Below, piece after piece: positions 33,552-45,200 of a DNA stretch of 64,000 nucleotides. Location of the stretch: contig JAJEKV010000012.1 of assembly GCA_021234155.1 (NCBI GenBank), forward strand, positions 6,883,789 through 6,947,788, given 5' to 3'. Numbering within the stretch: position 1 is the stretch's first letter; every line of letters begins with the position of its first letter. Source of the stretch: Isoetes taiwanensis. Its lineage: Eukaryota; Streptophyta; Lycopodiopsida; Isoetales; Isoetaceae. The notes beneath the pieces were generated by a model that saw only the letters and a list, made by a program, of their open reading frames with translations, had not been told where the DNA came from and did no database searches. Made by a program: the position numbers and the translations under genes.

Positions 33552-33710
33552 GATCCCGAGACTACCGGATCGCCGTCTGGGAGGGACAAGCTATTTTAGC
33601 TCTTTTTTCCCCTTGACACCCGATTACTCCGCGTCTTCCTCACAGCCTTCCTTCCTTCTCCGAGCTTCCCCTTCCCACCCTCTTTCGAGGGGACACGCCT
33701 TTTCATGTTG
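33552..33710 (+). repeat. 3' terminal copy of the promoter-like box, member C
   Basis: GATCCCGAGACTACCGGATC followed by GTCTGGGAGGGACAAG, a weak CTATTTTAG in place of TATA, then CGCGTCTTCCTCACAGC. It aligns with 28742-28870 with small insertions of the kind seen at CAG/CTG sites. Confidence 0.6.
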
Positions 33711-33776
33711 TTCACTTGGCATTTACTATAATAATGTTTTTGCATTACTATCATGTCATTTTTCATATGTTGCTTT

Positions 33777-33965
33777 TATTTCCACCTTGAGGGTGATGCT
33801 ATTTATTTCCACCTTGAGGGTGATGCTATTTTTCCACCTTGAGGGTGATGCTATTTTTCCAATTCCTGAGGTGATGCTATTTTTTTTCACCTTGAGGGTG
33901 ATGCTATTTACTTCCAATTTGAGGGTGATGCATACTTGATTTCCACCCGCCGGGTGATGCTTTTC
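33777..33965 (+). repeat. Hairpin minisatellite, member C
   Basis: About seven units of 25-30 bases: three identical CACC-TTGA-GGGTGATGCTATTT units, others with a damaged left stem, and a last CACCC-GCC-GGGTGATGCT unit. Same core as at 7418-7740. Confidence 0.8.
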
Positions 33966-34985
33966 CTCGGGGTGCTGATTTTATGTTCTAATTTGCTCTT
34001 CTCTTGCAGGGGTTGGTGGTGCGGCTTACCTTGTCCATGCCGTGGCTGTTAGTTCCTTCTAACCATTTATGGGCATTTTGGGGTTCTTTGAGTTGTCGCA
34101 GTTTTAAGGCTGCTTCAGATCCTCGCTGACTTCGCCATCGACATGTCTCTTTGTCTCCTGGCCTGGCCATCTTAGTTATGGGGGTCGTGCTAGGTTGTGT
34201 TTGCCAAGACATCATCTTTTCCGGTTCTCCGGTGCAAATACATTCTGGGATTCTCGTCATTCTCCGGAGTCCCGCCTTGGGTTGGCCGTCCCTCCATCTT
34301 CTTGTTACGTATTGCTCTCTATCCCATTTTTTATTATTTTTTTTTTGAAGTAGAAGTTGGTTTTATCATTAATTATGAAATCTCGAGTACATAGCAAAAA
34401 TATGCTTTTAGAAAAGCATATCAAAATATAGTGAAGTGTAGCGATTGATAATAGAAATTAAGCAGGAGAAAGCATAAAATGAAGTCTTCGAGATTAGAGA
34501 GGGAAGAGCGATCAACCACCTTGGTAAGTAAAATACTTAGTAGAGTAGCAATGAACACAATTCGAAGACAGAACCGATTCCATGAGCAAGTACAGAGCAC
34601 ATAAAATCCACCAAAAAGTAAGCGAGAACTAAATAAAATAAAAGCCGGTATATGCTTCTTGGCAAGGACAAATGGGCCGGGATTTATTGATGATAAATGA
34701 GTAAGTAGGCGTGAAGGCATCGTGGGCAAAAAGAAGATATTGGGCAAAGGGGCCAATTATTTTGATAAGCTTGAGTCGAAACAAATCCTTATCCACCCGA
34801 GGAAAATGCGGTGACCCATATAGATCACCATTAATTTTGTGACTATAGTACCATTGACTTGATCGAGATGTCGAATGAAGGGAGAAAGCTTGTCAGTATC
34901 CAAACTTGTTGTTTCCTTCTCCCGTAAAAAACAGATACTCATATTCTTCCCATTTCTACGATCAAAATTAGCTCCAAATTTCTTT

Positions 34986-35195
34986 TTATGTCTTTAGCAA
35001 TAGTCTCAAAATCAAAGCGAAAGTGCATTTTAACTTGGAAGATGGACACACTTTTTTTACCATATAACACCCTATTCCTTGCTTTCCAAATGTTCCATAG
35101 AGCAATTTTAATGATTGTATTATCAAATTTATTATCGGATTCATAAAGGACATAAGATCCTCGTTGATTTCAATCATAAATTTATCGAGAACCAA
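34986..35195 (-). pseudogene. L1 C-terminal region (zf-RVT-like)
   Basis: Minus-strand translation gives IALWNIWKARNRVLYGKK (two frames), the W-IWK-RN block that follows the reverse transcriptase in plant L1 elements and ends in the zinc-binding region. The cysteine pattern itself is not clear. Confidence 0.7.
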
Positions 35196-36428
35196 GACCG
35201 AGAAACCATTTGAGAGAACTCTGTGAAGAAAATATGGGACATATCTTCCAGGCCTATTATTTACAAGCTAAAAGGGCACATAGCGAGAAATATTAAAATT
35301 ATCTCACGGACATAGAACCAGTTGTTTAGGAAGCGCCATTACTTGATAAGCAAATAAATATGAGACCTTAGGAGGGCAATAAGAATACCAAACATTATGA
35401 AATAAACTTTTGAGCTGATCATAAGTAATGGACCATTTCAGCATAGCTTTATCCCTCATTGTTGGAAGTCATTGCATTGTAAACATTTTTGACTTTGTAA
35501 TCCCTTTGTCATTTTACTCTCAGTCACTCTTTCGGGTGTGACTAAATTTGAGAGGAGGGTTTGATGAAAAAATAAATTTTCTTATGAAAGAGGTGCCTCG
35601 ATAATACCCTTCAATCTAGTCAAAGAAATGACTCTACATATAAACATGTCTCATTATAGACTAAACGGCTTCATTCCATTTTCTTATAAGTGCAGGATGC
35701 TTGATAGCAAAGCGGGAGGTTCTGCTTTCCGGTCATGATGGGATTCTAAAAGATTGGAACATCGGTGAAACTCCTCTCTTTTTTAATGAAATAGAAAATT
35801 AGGAGAGCAGCATTCAGGCCTTGATGGTGTTACATAAGAGGGGAGATGTTTAGACGCAACTTCGATTGATTGGCGAATGAGGAAGCAGATGATGAATAGA
35901 GGATGACCACAAGGGGTGACTTAAAGATATCAATACGATAAAGATATATAGCGGAGATTGATTCCCATGAATAGCTTTCCAAATGAGTTTACCCGAAGAT
36001 TGAGGCTTGAATAAAAAGGTTCTTGCAACCTAAACCTCCGAGACTTTGGCTTACATATGGAATTCCAATTAACAAATGACTTCCCTCCAAATGGGGGTGA
36101 TTACCTTTTCAAGCTCGAGGTGAACATATTTGCAAGCAACTAGAACAATGGAAAAGTAAACATGAGAAGCAGCAAACGGCATTTGCAATGATAGATCTAC
36201 GCCCAAAAGAAGATAATTCCCATAATTGTTAGTTTCTTTTTTATTCTCAGAAATAATAGGATCCCGGAGGCCTTTGATGCTATGATTCCAAAGCTATAGA
36301 GCAACCCGGTAATTTGGTTGCACGATTAGAAGGAGGACATTAATGCCGGCAAGCGGAATATTGAGGTCACCAATGATCATACTTTTACACAAATTCAATT
36401 GGATACAGGCGGCCCAGAGAGAATTGCC

Positions 36429-37330
36429 TTAAGATCTTAAAAAGAAAAAATTAATATTTTGGAGATCAGCATCAAGGAAAGGAAAAGGTATCCTTCCGGC
36501 GTATTGAAGAATGGAAATACTATCATCCGAATTTTGGAGATTTAAACCTTTCAAGGCGTGTCGATAATGAAAAGTGACCCTAGTTAAGAGTTCGGCTGAC
36601 CCGCAAGGAAAAGATAGGGGCAAGAAGGACATCATTGCCTAACTCCTGAGAGAAAGAAAAAGCCGAGAAGGACACCATTGAGAGACGGTGGATCTAGAGT
36701 TTAAACCATGAATAAAGTCATGAGCTTGAGGATCGAACCCAATTTAGACATAGCAAAATCGAGAAAATCCCATCTCCCAGAATCAAAGAGCTCTTTTAAA
36801 ATCCAGCTTGAGAAAGAATACAATTTTGGTTCGAAATTACGTTCCAATCTTGAACCTTCCATAGCGACCACATAGTATCCAAGATATATCTATTTGGAAG
36901 GAATCTCTTGATTGATTTTGGCTAATATTTCTCACGAAGCTTTTTGATTCTCATAGCAATAATCTTAGCACATAGCTTGTAGGTGGTGTTGGTGAGGGAG
37001 ATGGGCCTCGATCCAAGGAAACTTAGAAGGATGATCAACTTTAGGAATAGAGAGAATACAAATCACTTGGAAATTGAAGGATGCAAATGATTGTCATTCC
37101 GGAAGGCATGAACAAGGAAGATAACATCGATTTTGAGAATATCCCAAAACTTGATGTAAAAATTCAGCGAGGGGGCCATCCCGTCGGAATTTGCCTTTGG
37201 TAAGGGTTTAGAATCTCATAGATCTCAATGTGTGAGATGGAATGGCAATGAGGCTTCATCCATGATTTCCCTAGGGCGGGAATAGGCGAGTCCACAATGG
37301 AATTAAACTCTTTGTGCCGGGCCATGTTGA
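36429..37330 (-). pseudogene. L1 reverse transcriptase, inactive
   Basis: The domain would copy L1 RNA into DNA at the target site. On the minus strand SDGMAPSLNFYIKFWDILK (about 37180) is the PGPDG--FYK-FW motif with damage, then RPISLTNTTYKLCAKIIA (about 36985) is the RPISL-N--YK--AK block, and SILQYAGR followed by FLDADLQNINF (about 36525) is motif C. In motif C the YADD catalytic pair is replaced by YAGR. There are stops between the blocks. The family assignment is firm. Confidence 0.85.
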
Positions 37331-37961
37331 GTCTATTGGCTTATCACTAAAAATATCCATATATACGCTCTTGAAAAAAATTAGCAATTCCGAATAAGAA
37401 GCGTAATTGTTACCTTGATCATCACTAGTTTCAGCAATGGAGTTTCTAAGAACCTACTCTTTGCAACCCGGCGAAGAAAGAATTTGAAGGAGCGAGTCCA
37501 TATCATTAGCATGTTGATTTTTGCATCTAATGCATGATCCATAGCTTCCATCTCCTCAATGTTCTTGATTCTTCTCTACAAAATATCTTCACCAACATGG
37601 AGATTGTAGTTAGATGGATCATTACGAAGAAAGAGACCTAATATCCTTCATATACACTAGGAGCTGGTTTTTCCTTGGTTCTCCTCTTTGATAACTTTGG
37701 ACAGTTTTTAATCCACCCCTTGATTTTAGCTTGATCTTAGAGTAGAAAAACATTTCATAGGAGGGACTACCATCAACCACATTAAATTATTGGAAAAGTC
37801 TCGCAAAGGATGCAGGCGGCTTGAATTTCTCATTCTCTAGCAATGAGGTGAACTTGTAGGAATTGCTCCTTCTCTTTTGATCTTTGGTGATATGAGATGT
37901 ATGAAGGCTGGGGCTGATAGTGCATGGAGATGGAAGTACCCTCTCACTTGTAACATAACTA

Positions 37962-39645
37962 TTATCCCAGGGATGTAGAAGGATTGGAGACATAAAATGC
38001 GTCACAGGGTTGGAAAAACTCTTTTATCCTTTTGTTTGACCAAGTGTAGGTGGCGGGTGGGGATGGAATATGAATGGTATCGACATAAAGAGGTATCAGG
38101 TTCTCCTTTACATTGGGACATATTGATTTTATTTCCCAATTTGAGGTCCCAAGATGGGTATTGTTGAAAAGTCTGCAGCAATAATCCAATTCTCAAGAGA
38201 TTGAGCTTCCGGTAGGGTTAATTTGGACCAGTTGGCTCCCTATCTTTTGGAGAGAGGTGGGAGCACATAGACATTGATAATACCAAATGGAATTAGCAGC
38301 AAAGGCGGTCAAGGCTTGCCAAGCTCTTAAGGAGGCTGTTATAGAAGGAGGAGTGATTGATATCTTTCTTCGAGATAATAGCCATTCCACCACTTCTCCG
38401 GATGAGCTGATCCAAGTAGAGGTAGATTAGGAGTAAATCCACTCCCTAAATACTACATTCCAAAGAGGAAGTTTAAGTTCTTGAAGGATAATGATATCGC
38501 ATTATATTTGCCCTAATTTGGGCAATGGCTCTTCTTCTTTTAGGAGGGCCTTTAATTCCCATTCGGAGAAAGGAAGTATCTTCATATCCTTGGGAGAGGG
38601 AGAAGAAAATAAGAAAGAAAAATCTAGAGCACGGTCTTTCTGGATTTCCTTTTACTTATTAATGGGAGGTGCGGGTTTTATTGAAGCCGGACAAAACCCC
38701 ATCATGACTAGTCCTATCCTTTAAATGAGGTTTTAAAGATTGGGACTTCCCTACTTGAAGTCGATACTAAGACTTTCATTTAAAATTCTTCTTTGTCCCG
38801 GTTTTCCTTATCACTACCATATCCCTCACTACTCAGAATAATCGAGAACAACCCCTGGATAGAAATGAAACATAGAATTTTTATAATTGTTTAAAGGAGC
38901 AATTAGAACTTGCACGGATGTTGCTTTCCCTTGAAGCTCCATGTTTAGAATATCCTCGGGGAGCTCGGGAACAATCTCGGGATCAACCCAGAGTCAATAT
39001 CCATCCTAACTTCTTTTTGGATGGAAAGATGTGAGCTATGATTTTTCTTGAGAGGCCATCACGTTCAATAAACTTATGGGTGTATGCAAAAAGGATTGCA
39101 AGGACATTCAATCATTTGGAAGTCCAAATCAATTAAGGAAGGCAATTCAGCGTGTTTGTGTCAGGGTGGATATGGATAGTGAAGAAAGTCTTTTAAGGGT
39201 ATAGATGAGAGACAAATTTGAGAGAAGCACCTACCTTTTATTTAATCAGGATCTAGATTACTATTAAGGTCAGATAATACGAAAAGTTTGGAGAGTTGAT
39301 CTTTAGGTTGTCTTCTTCTTTATCTTGATATTTGGAGTCAAGTCTTGGTGGTTTTGACTTGAATTGCTAGGCTGGATGAGAGTCCTTTTCAGTTCATTTG
39401 GTTTGTTGTTGTTGATTTTGTTGTTTCAAGCTTCTGGCGGCAAGGAGATTTTGGGTTATTGAATTCACGACTTGAATTGATTGGAGCTTAGCTTTGTCTA
39501 GAGATTTCATATCTAATGACCCACTCTTACTCTTATTATTTGCGGAAATCCATAAGATTATATGAACATTGAGCTTTCCTTTAGCTTCTTTAATTATTTC
39601 ACTGATGAAATTTAGCTTGTCATGGCACGGGTAACTTTCGGACAC
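37962..39645 (-). pseudogene. L1 endonuclease region, broken
   Basis: Minus-strand fragments include GGMAIISKKDI (about 38390), and ATYTWSNKR followed by FQPCDAFYVS (about 38060-38000). The latter resembles the FTWSNKR---RLDRFLVS block of L1 apurinic-type endonucleases, which nick the target. Frames change several times, and the D-G-D-N catalytic residues cannot all be located. Confidence 0.6.
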
Positions 39646-39799
39646 ATTCCTTTACTAGCGACTTAGGTTCACCCATAGATAGAGGCATATTGTTTTTTGT
39701 TATGTGTCTTTGTTTCACACATTTTATCTCTATCTCTTTCTTCATCTCTAAATGCCTTATATTTCTCTGTATTCTCTTATACAGCTACCATTTTACTTT

Positions 39800-40900
39800 A
39801 GTCCATTTGAATCTATCACTTTCGTGACTTAGGAATTGTGAATTCTTACTAGAATTCCCTTTGTAGCGATGATTATATCGAGGGCTGATCCTCTTGCTTT
39901 TCTTGGGATCTGTTGGTGAAAACTTTTTTGGAGGTTGGATTTCTTTGATGCATTGCCCCATCTTTGGAGCTGTCAATCCCAGGGGTCCACAGTTGAAGTT
40001 TTACAATCCCAGAATACCGGAAATGCACAGAAAGCTTCGACATGTGAAGGGGCAGACTGACCATCTAAAGGTTTAATTGTGATTCACAACCAAAGGCATC
40101 TATAGAAAAATATGGAAAGGGGTATATATCTTTGGAGAGGTCAAAAGTGAACAAAGCTTCTAGGAGGTTTGGCAAGAATGTGTGGTAGATATAAGATCCA
40201 GCAGAAATTAACAAAAGCTTGACACTCTTCATCCCAATAAGTTGAGCCCAAAAAGATGTAGAGGCATGATGCAAAAGATTATTCATTTGGTCAATATCAA
40301 GCAGGGAGCCATTTGAAAAGGACAAGGCGAGAAGTATCAAAAGGTCATAGGCCAGTAGTTGAAAATTTGGCGTCTGGAATTCCCACATTCAAGCATGATG
40401 CTTAGGGGTAGTGGAGCCAATAAAATGCGTTAGGATCCCGCTGTTGGGAGAGGGAGGGAGGAGGAGGCCCGCAATTTTTTCAAAGCAATTCATTTTTGAA
40501 CTTTTGATGATCTTGTGAGAATTTGAAAAGAGCATCATTTTTAGGGCTGCTTGGAGGGTAAAATTCAAGGAAATACGAAATCATAAATCTTCATTTTAGA
40601 TCTTTTAGATATGGAACCGAATGAGTCTCGTCTTTCATCAAGTTAAATCATCGAAGCCCGGACCTCCGGCGACCTCTTGCAACACCATATGGAATAGGAA
40701 TTTGAGTAGCGGGGGTTTAGGGATGGAAATACCCTATGATGGTCGGGATGTGAACCAGTTAAATTGTCCCAATGAGAACATCATGAGAAATCGGATCCAT
40801 AGCAAGAGGAGCAATAAATTATCAAAGTTACACAAAGGGATGGTTTCCGAGGGCTGATTTTTGATATAGAAATCAATTTTAAGAATGGCGGATCAATCCA
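39800..40900 (-). pseudogene. L1 ORF1-like region, broken
   Basis: The minus-strand frame 40388-40065 holds GSLLDIDQMNNLLHHAST, similar to the G--L-ID--T-----AS-A block of plant L1 ORF1 proteins (DUF4283 type), which bind element RNA. The frame upstream is interrupted. A CCHC knuckle was not found. Assignment rests mainly on position ahead of the endonuclease. Confidence 0.45.
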
Positions 40901-42289
40901 AAATTAGGAAAGATAAGGCGTGAAAAACCAAATGTTTAGGGTTTTTGGGAAAATTTGTGACCATTGTGACAAATTCAGGGAGAAGCAACAAAAAGTTCAT
41001 GCAAAAGTACGACGGTGAAAAGGGGGAAGTGGAGCTTTGACGGGGATGAAGACCATTGGAATGAAACAAAAATTAAACTAAGATGATCGATAAGCCCTAA
41101 CATCTTTGTATATTTGATTCTTGAACCCACATACTTCAAGGGAATTTAAGGAGAAATTCCTTCCAAATTGGCTTGAGGATCATGTGGAGAATAAGCTGTA
41201 GAGATCAAATAATCCAACCAATTGCAATGGAGCTACGGTATGCATGGGATAGCTACTTTCGAACCCACAAATTCCTCTAGCTTTGAAATTGATGATTTGA
41301 GCAATTCAATCTTTTAGGGGTACAAAAGTAATTCAAAAAGGGTGTCAATGGGAAAAAGCCTTTGAAAAACCCAAAAGGCTCCAAAGATCATGTAGTGCCC
41401 TTTAAAATCACATGATTCTATCTTTCTCTCTTATAATTGTGAAAAGCAAAGAGGTTTCCATAATAAAGATCATCGTAAAAAAGAATGTCTGACTTCATAA
41501 ATGTATCGAGGATGAGGTCAAATTGTAGAATGCTTACGATGGTGGATTACTGCTTCAAAACCACCCTTCTACCGGAGGCGGCGGAATGATCCACAAGAAT
41601 TGAGCTTAGGATCAAACAAAAATTCAAATTTTCCCATAAGTTTTCTCAAGAAAGGCTTGTAAGGGGAAAAGCGGAAAAAAGGACAAAAGTAGCAAGAAAA
41701 ATGGGCGTCCCATTTTTCGTAACGCGTCAGTTCACCAGCTCTATCCCATTGCCCATAAAAGCTTTAGCCCAAATGCCTCCCATAACTTAGCGGGTTGGCG
41801 AAGTCATACAATGTTTGGTGTGGATTTGCCTTATTTTCAATGTTCTTGAGGTCAAATGGGTATCTTGTAAAAACAAAGAGTCGTGCGCATTAATGCGGGG
41901 GATCCACCAACAAGATGCATTCAAAATCGGCGACGTGGTGATGTGAAATAATGTTTTGGTATGCCGGGAATCTAACAATCCTCTTAAATTTTTGAAAAGC
42001 ATGATGATAAGGCGCAGCGCTCATAAAATAGACTTAGTTTCTATTAGAAGAGACACCTCGATCTGATGATATATATGTCAATATCTTTATGTGTCTTATA
42101 AGATAGTTTTGTGGAATGTGTTTTTAGGCTATAATGAGCATATTGATTGCCATAGGATCATAGAACAATATCAATGTCATATTGTACATGCAAATGAGAT
42201 GGGACATCATATATGAGCATTTTTTGATGCGTGTTTTAATCAGTGGCCTTGGTACGTACATGTAAGCCGGATTCATGCATATCTCATAG

Positions 42290-45200
42290 TAGAAAGACAA
42301 TCGTCACGGTGACGATCTTCTCCGCAATGACAGCTCACTGCTTCCCATTGCTTCCTCTTCTTTTCCCTGCTCCTCCTTTAGTCTTTTCTTCTCACTTTTC
42401 CACTTCCTTCTGCGATTCTACTCTTGGATTCTGCGCCATAGAAAGTCGCGTGCCCAGTTGTTAGCGAGCATTGTAGCGGGTGCCATAAGCGGTACGGGTA
42501 CAATAGAAGCTTGATTCTTCTCTTTCTATGCATGCATGTTGGTTTTCGGTTTTTTTTCTTAGTGATCCTCGAATTTAAAAAGGGGTGTTCTACATGCTAA
42601 GCATGCATATTGATGTTTTAGGTTTATCGATTGAATGAATGTAAGATGCATTTGTGAGTTGATGCTCTTGGTTTTTCATACCTTTGCCGTAGTTTCATTT
42701 GATCGGGGCTTGGAGTCCACGTCCATATAGACAATCCGAGGAGAATCTACGAGTGCAGCCATGTTTTGTGAGATCTTGGACTTGTCGGTGACATTGCGTT
42801 TTTGGTTCTAAAATAACTTGATTGCTTTATACAATGGGCATGCATCGCAGCCCATTTCGACTTTTCATCTTTGTCACGGCATGCCCGAGGCGTCTCCTTG
42901 ATCAATCTTTCTTCTCCCAAGCTCTAATCTGTTGGCAAATCTTTGGCTCCTTTGCTCGAGCTTGCGGACTACGACTAGTTTATCTTCTTTGGCGGGATTG
43001 TTATCTTTGGAAGGCCGGGATCACGAGGCTACCGAAGAGGGCTAGTGAAATGCAGCGGAATATTGTGGATCACATTACGCCTGATCAAGATCGGATCGGC
43101 GTGAGGTTTTGTCTAGAGCGGGCATTTTGGAAGAACCCTTTCTACCGCTCAAATGTAGAGATTGGCGCTTCTTAGATCGGGAAAAGTCTTTACCGCTGGA
43201 GCCTCTATTGTCGTTACCGCGTGGAGCTTGGCGTTGTAAGCCTATTCGCTTGCGCCCCGGCCTCATTATTTGCCCGCAATCCCGGGGTAACCTGCAACTT
43301 TGCTTTGATTTTAATACATTGTTACGGTAGTTTCTGTTTTTCCTCGGTTTGCTAAGAGATTCCTTTATCTTCGATCTTACGCTGGTTTACGCATCAACCA
43401 ACCAGTCGGGTTTCGACTTGAGCCCACATCACCGACTCCTTTTGTAAGCCTATTAGCGCCGCTGTGCACCATTTGCTTTTCTAGCTTGTAGGTTGGCTTC
43501 CTTGTCGCCACTTCTCTGCTCTATGATTCTTGCATCGGGGGCATGATCTTGCGAATTTCTTACTTCCAATTTTCTTTTTCATGGCTTACACCAATGCCAT
43601 GGATGCCGATTTGTTTCTTCGCGCTTACATCTGACTCACGCAGGGATCGGCTGTCTTTATTACGCCCGCTTTGTGGGAGGGATACATTCGCACAAGTATC
43701 CTCCTAGATGCATGATATTATTATTTTTAACCTTTGCAGGCTATGCCATATTTATGTTGTTTCTGTATTGTATCTCCTTTTCGGCCTTTCCTAAGTTGTG
43801 ATAGTCTTATGCGGGTCCATCTAGTGTGCCATCTCATTGTTTAAGATATGATATTACTCTTGGGTGGTGGATGTCATCTCATTGTTTCAATTATTGCTAA
43901 TTGACTTGGGTAGATGTCTATCAAATTGGGTTGCATTTGTTGGTTTGCCCTTGGGCTAGGGTTGATCTCGGGTTTCGGGAGTTTGCAACGTATTCTATAT
44001 GTCGGGGAGGTTTTTGCTTAAGGGTTATGTAAACAGCTTTTTGTTCGATCATTTCTACATCAAAGTCCGCTTGTAGCATTTCTTACAACTATCGTTTTGC
44101 ATAGGGTTGTTCTTGTGCATGACACCGGCAATTTCTTCTCGTTTCTAGGAATCCATAGAAGTGATTGCCTGCGTTGTTTATGCTTCTAGCGTTATTTGGA
44201 ATTTTTAGAGTGTATTTACTCTTAATGTATGGGTGCTTTGGCATGGTTTTCAATTAGTAATTTGCGGTGTGGTTTCTATCGATGTCTTTTGCAAGTAATT
44301 ATAAATTGTTTTGACTACGATGCCTTCGGTCATTTGTGGCATGCTAATCCGGGGATGGTATACTTGATTTCTTATCGCGGTGTTTGCTCATATTAGCCTA
44401 ATTTGGTCCTTAATATTAATCTTTGAATAATTACTTTCATTGTGATCTCGTTGTTGCTCTTATACTTCGACTTTCGTTGGATATCCGCGCATTCGCTTCT
44501 CTTTTACCGTTGTTTTGCATGCTCATTCACATATTTCTATGGGTTTCTTAAACGGATCAATACATCAAGTTTATTTTAGACCAAATTTCTTATATGCATG
44601 TCATCGATATCAATTTTTGCATCACGGACTTATCGTGGTTTTACATTCTAAGTGGGAATTTAATTGCGGTTTACCTTATGATCATACATCATTTGGGTTT
44701 GATCCTTTGGTTTTGGATATAGAGGTATATTTTTTCATTATAAACTTGGCGTGAGTTTGTTCAGAGTGGACTTCGAGGGTTGAAGCGTTCTCGTTTAAAA
44801 TTCTCGGATCATCAATGTAGACAAGTATTTGTTGAGACATTTTTCTAGCGGAAGTTCCTTTGTGGCCTTTTAAAATCTCATTTTATTATTGGGTCCATAG
44901 GGGATGTTCTCCTCTTGTTTCCATGATTCCATCACGTCATTCCATCAACTATAGTACATTACATACCTTATTTTGTTATCTCCTCAACCGTCGGGCTCTT
45001 GCCGTAGGACCGTGGTTTTGACTTGTTTGATTCGGACTTAGGGGCGCATCCATTTGTCGCATTTTTATACAAGTTGAGTCTCGTGAGGTATCTGTTCTAG
45101 GTTTGCTTCTTTCAACGATTATATCGACTTGCTTTTAGGCTATTGTTTTTCTATCCATATTTTCACGGCATTAATTCATTTGAGTATGGTTACGGATTAA

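Larger units (their letters stand above)
28700..34328 (+). mobile_element. T-rich noncoding element, diverged member C
   Basis: It has the same layout as member A: promoter-like box (28742-28789), GCGTCTTCTCACAGCAGC, CT-rich leader, about 4.6 kb of T-rich noncoding DNA, a second copy of the box (33552-33571) with GCGTCTTC-TCACAGC, hairpin minisatellite (33777-33965), then a TTGCAG string and sequence similar to the 8360-8600 segment. The first and second boxes make direct terminal repeats of at least 150 bases. Divergence from A is far greater than between A and B, so this is an independent family member. No frame is shared with A. Its 3' end is cut by the poly-T of the L1 at about 34329. Confidence 0.55.
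34329..41100 (-). mobile_element. L1-type LINE, near full length, mutated
   Basis: On the minus strand the order is an ORF1-like region (about 40900-39650), apurinic-type endonuclease (about 39600-37960), reverse transcriptase (about 37330-36400), a C-terminal RNase H/zinc region (about 35200-34990) and a poly-A tail (T-run at 34329-34346 on the plus strand). This is the normal plan of plant L1 elements. All frames carry stops and shifts. The 5' end is uncertain: coding-like sequence fades near 41000, and a possible target duplication suggests 41738. Confidence 0.82.
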
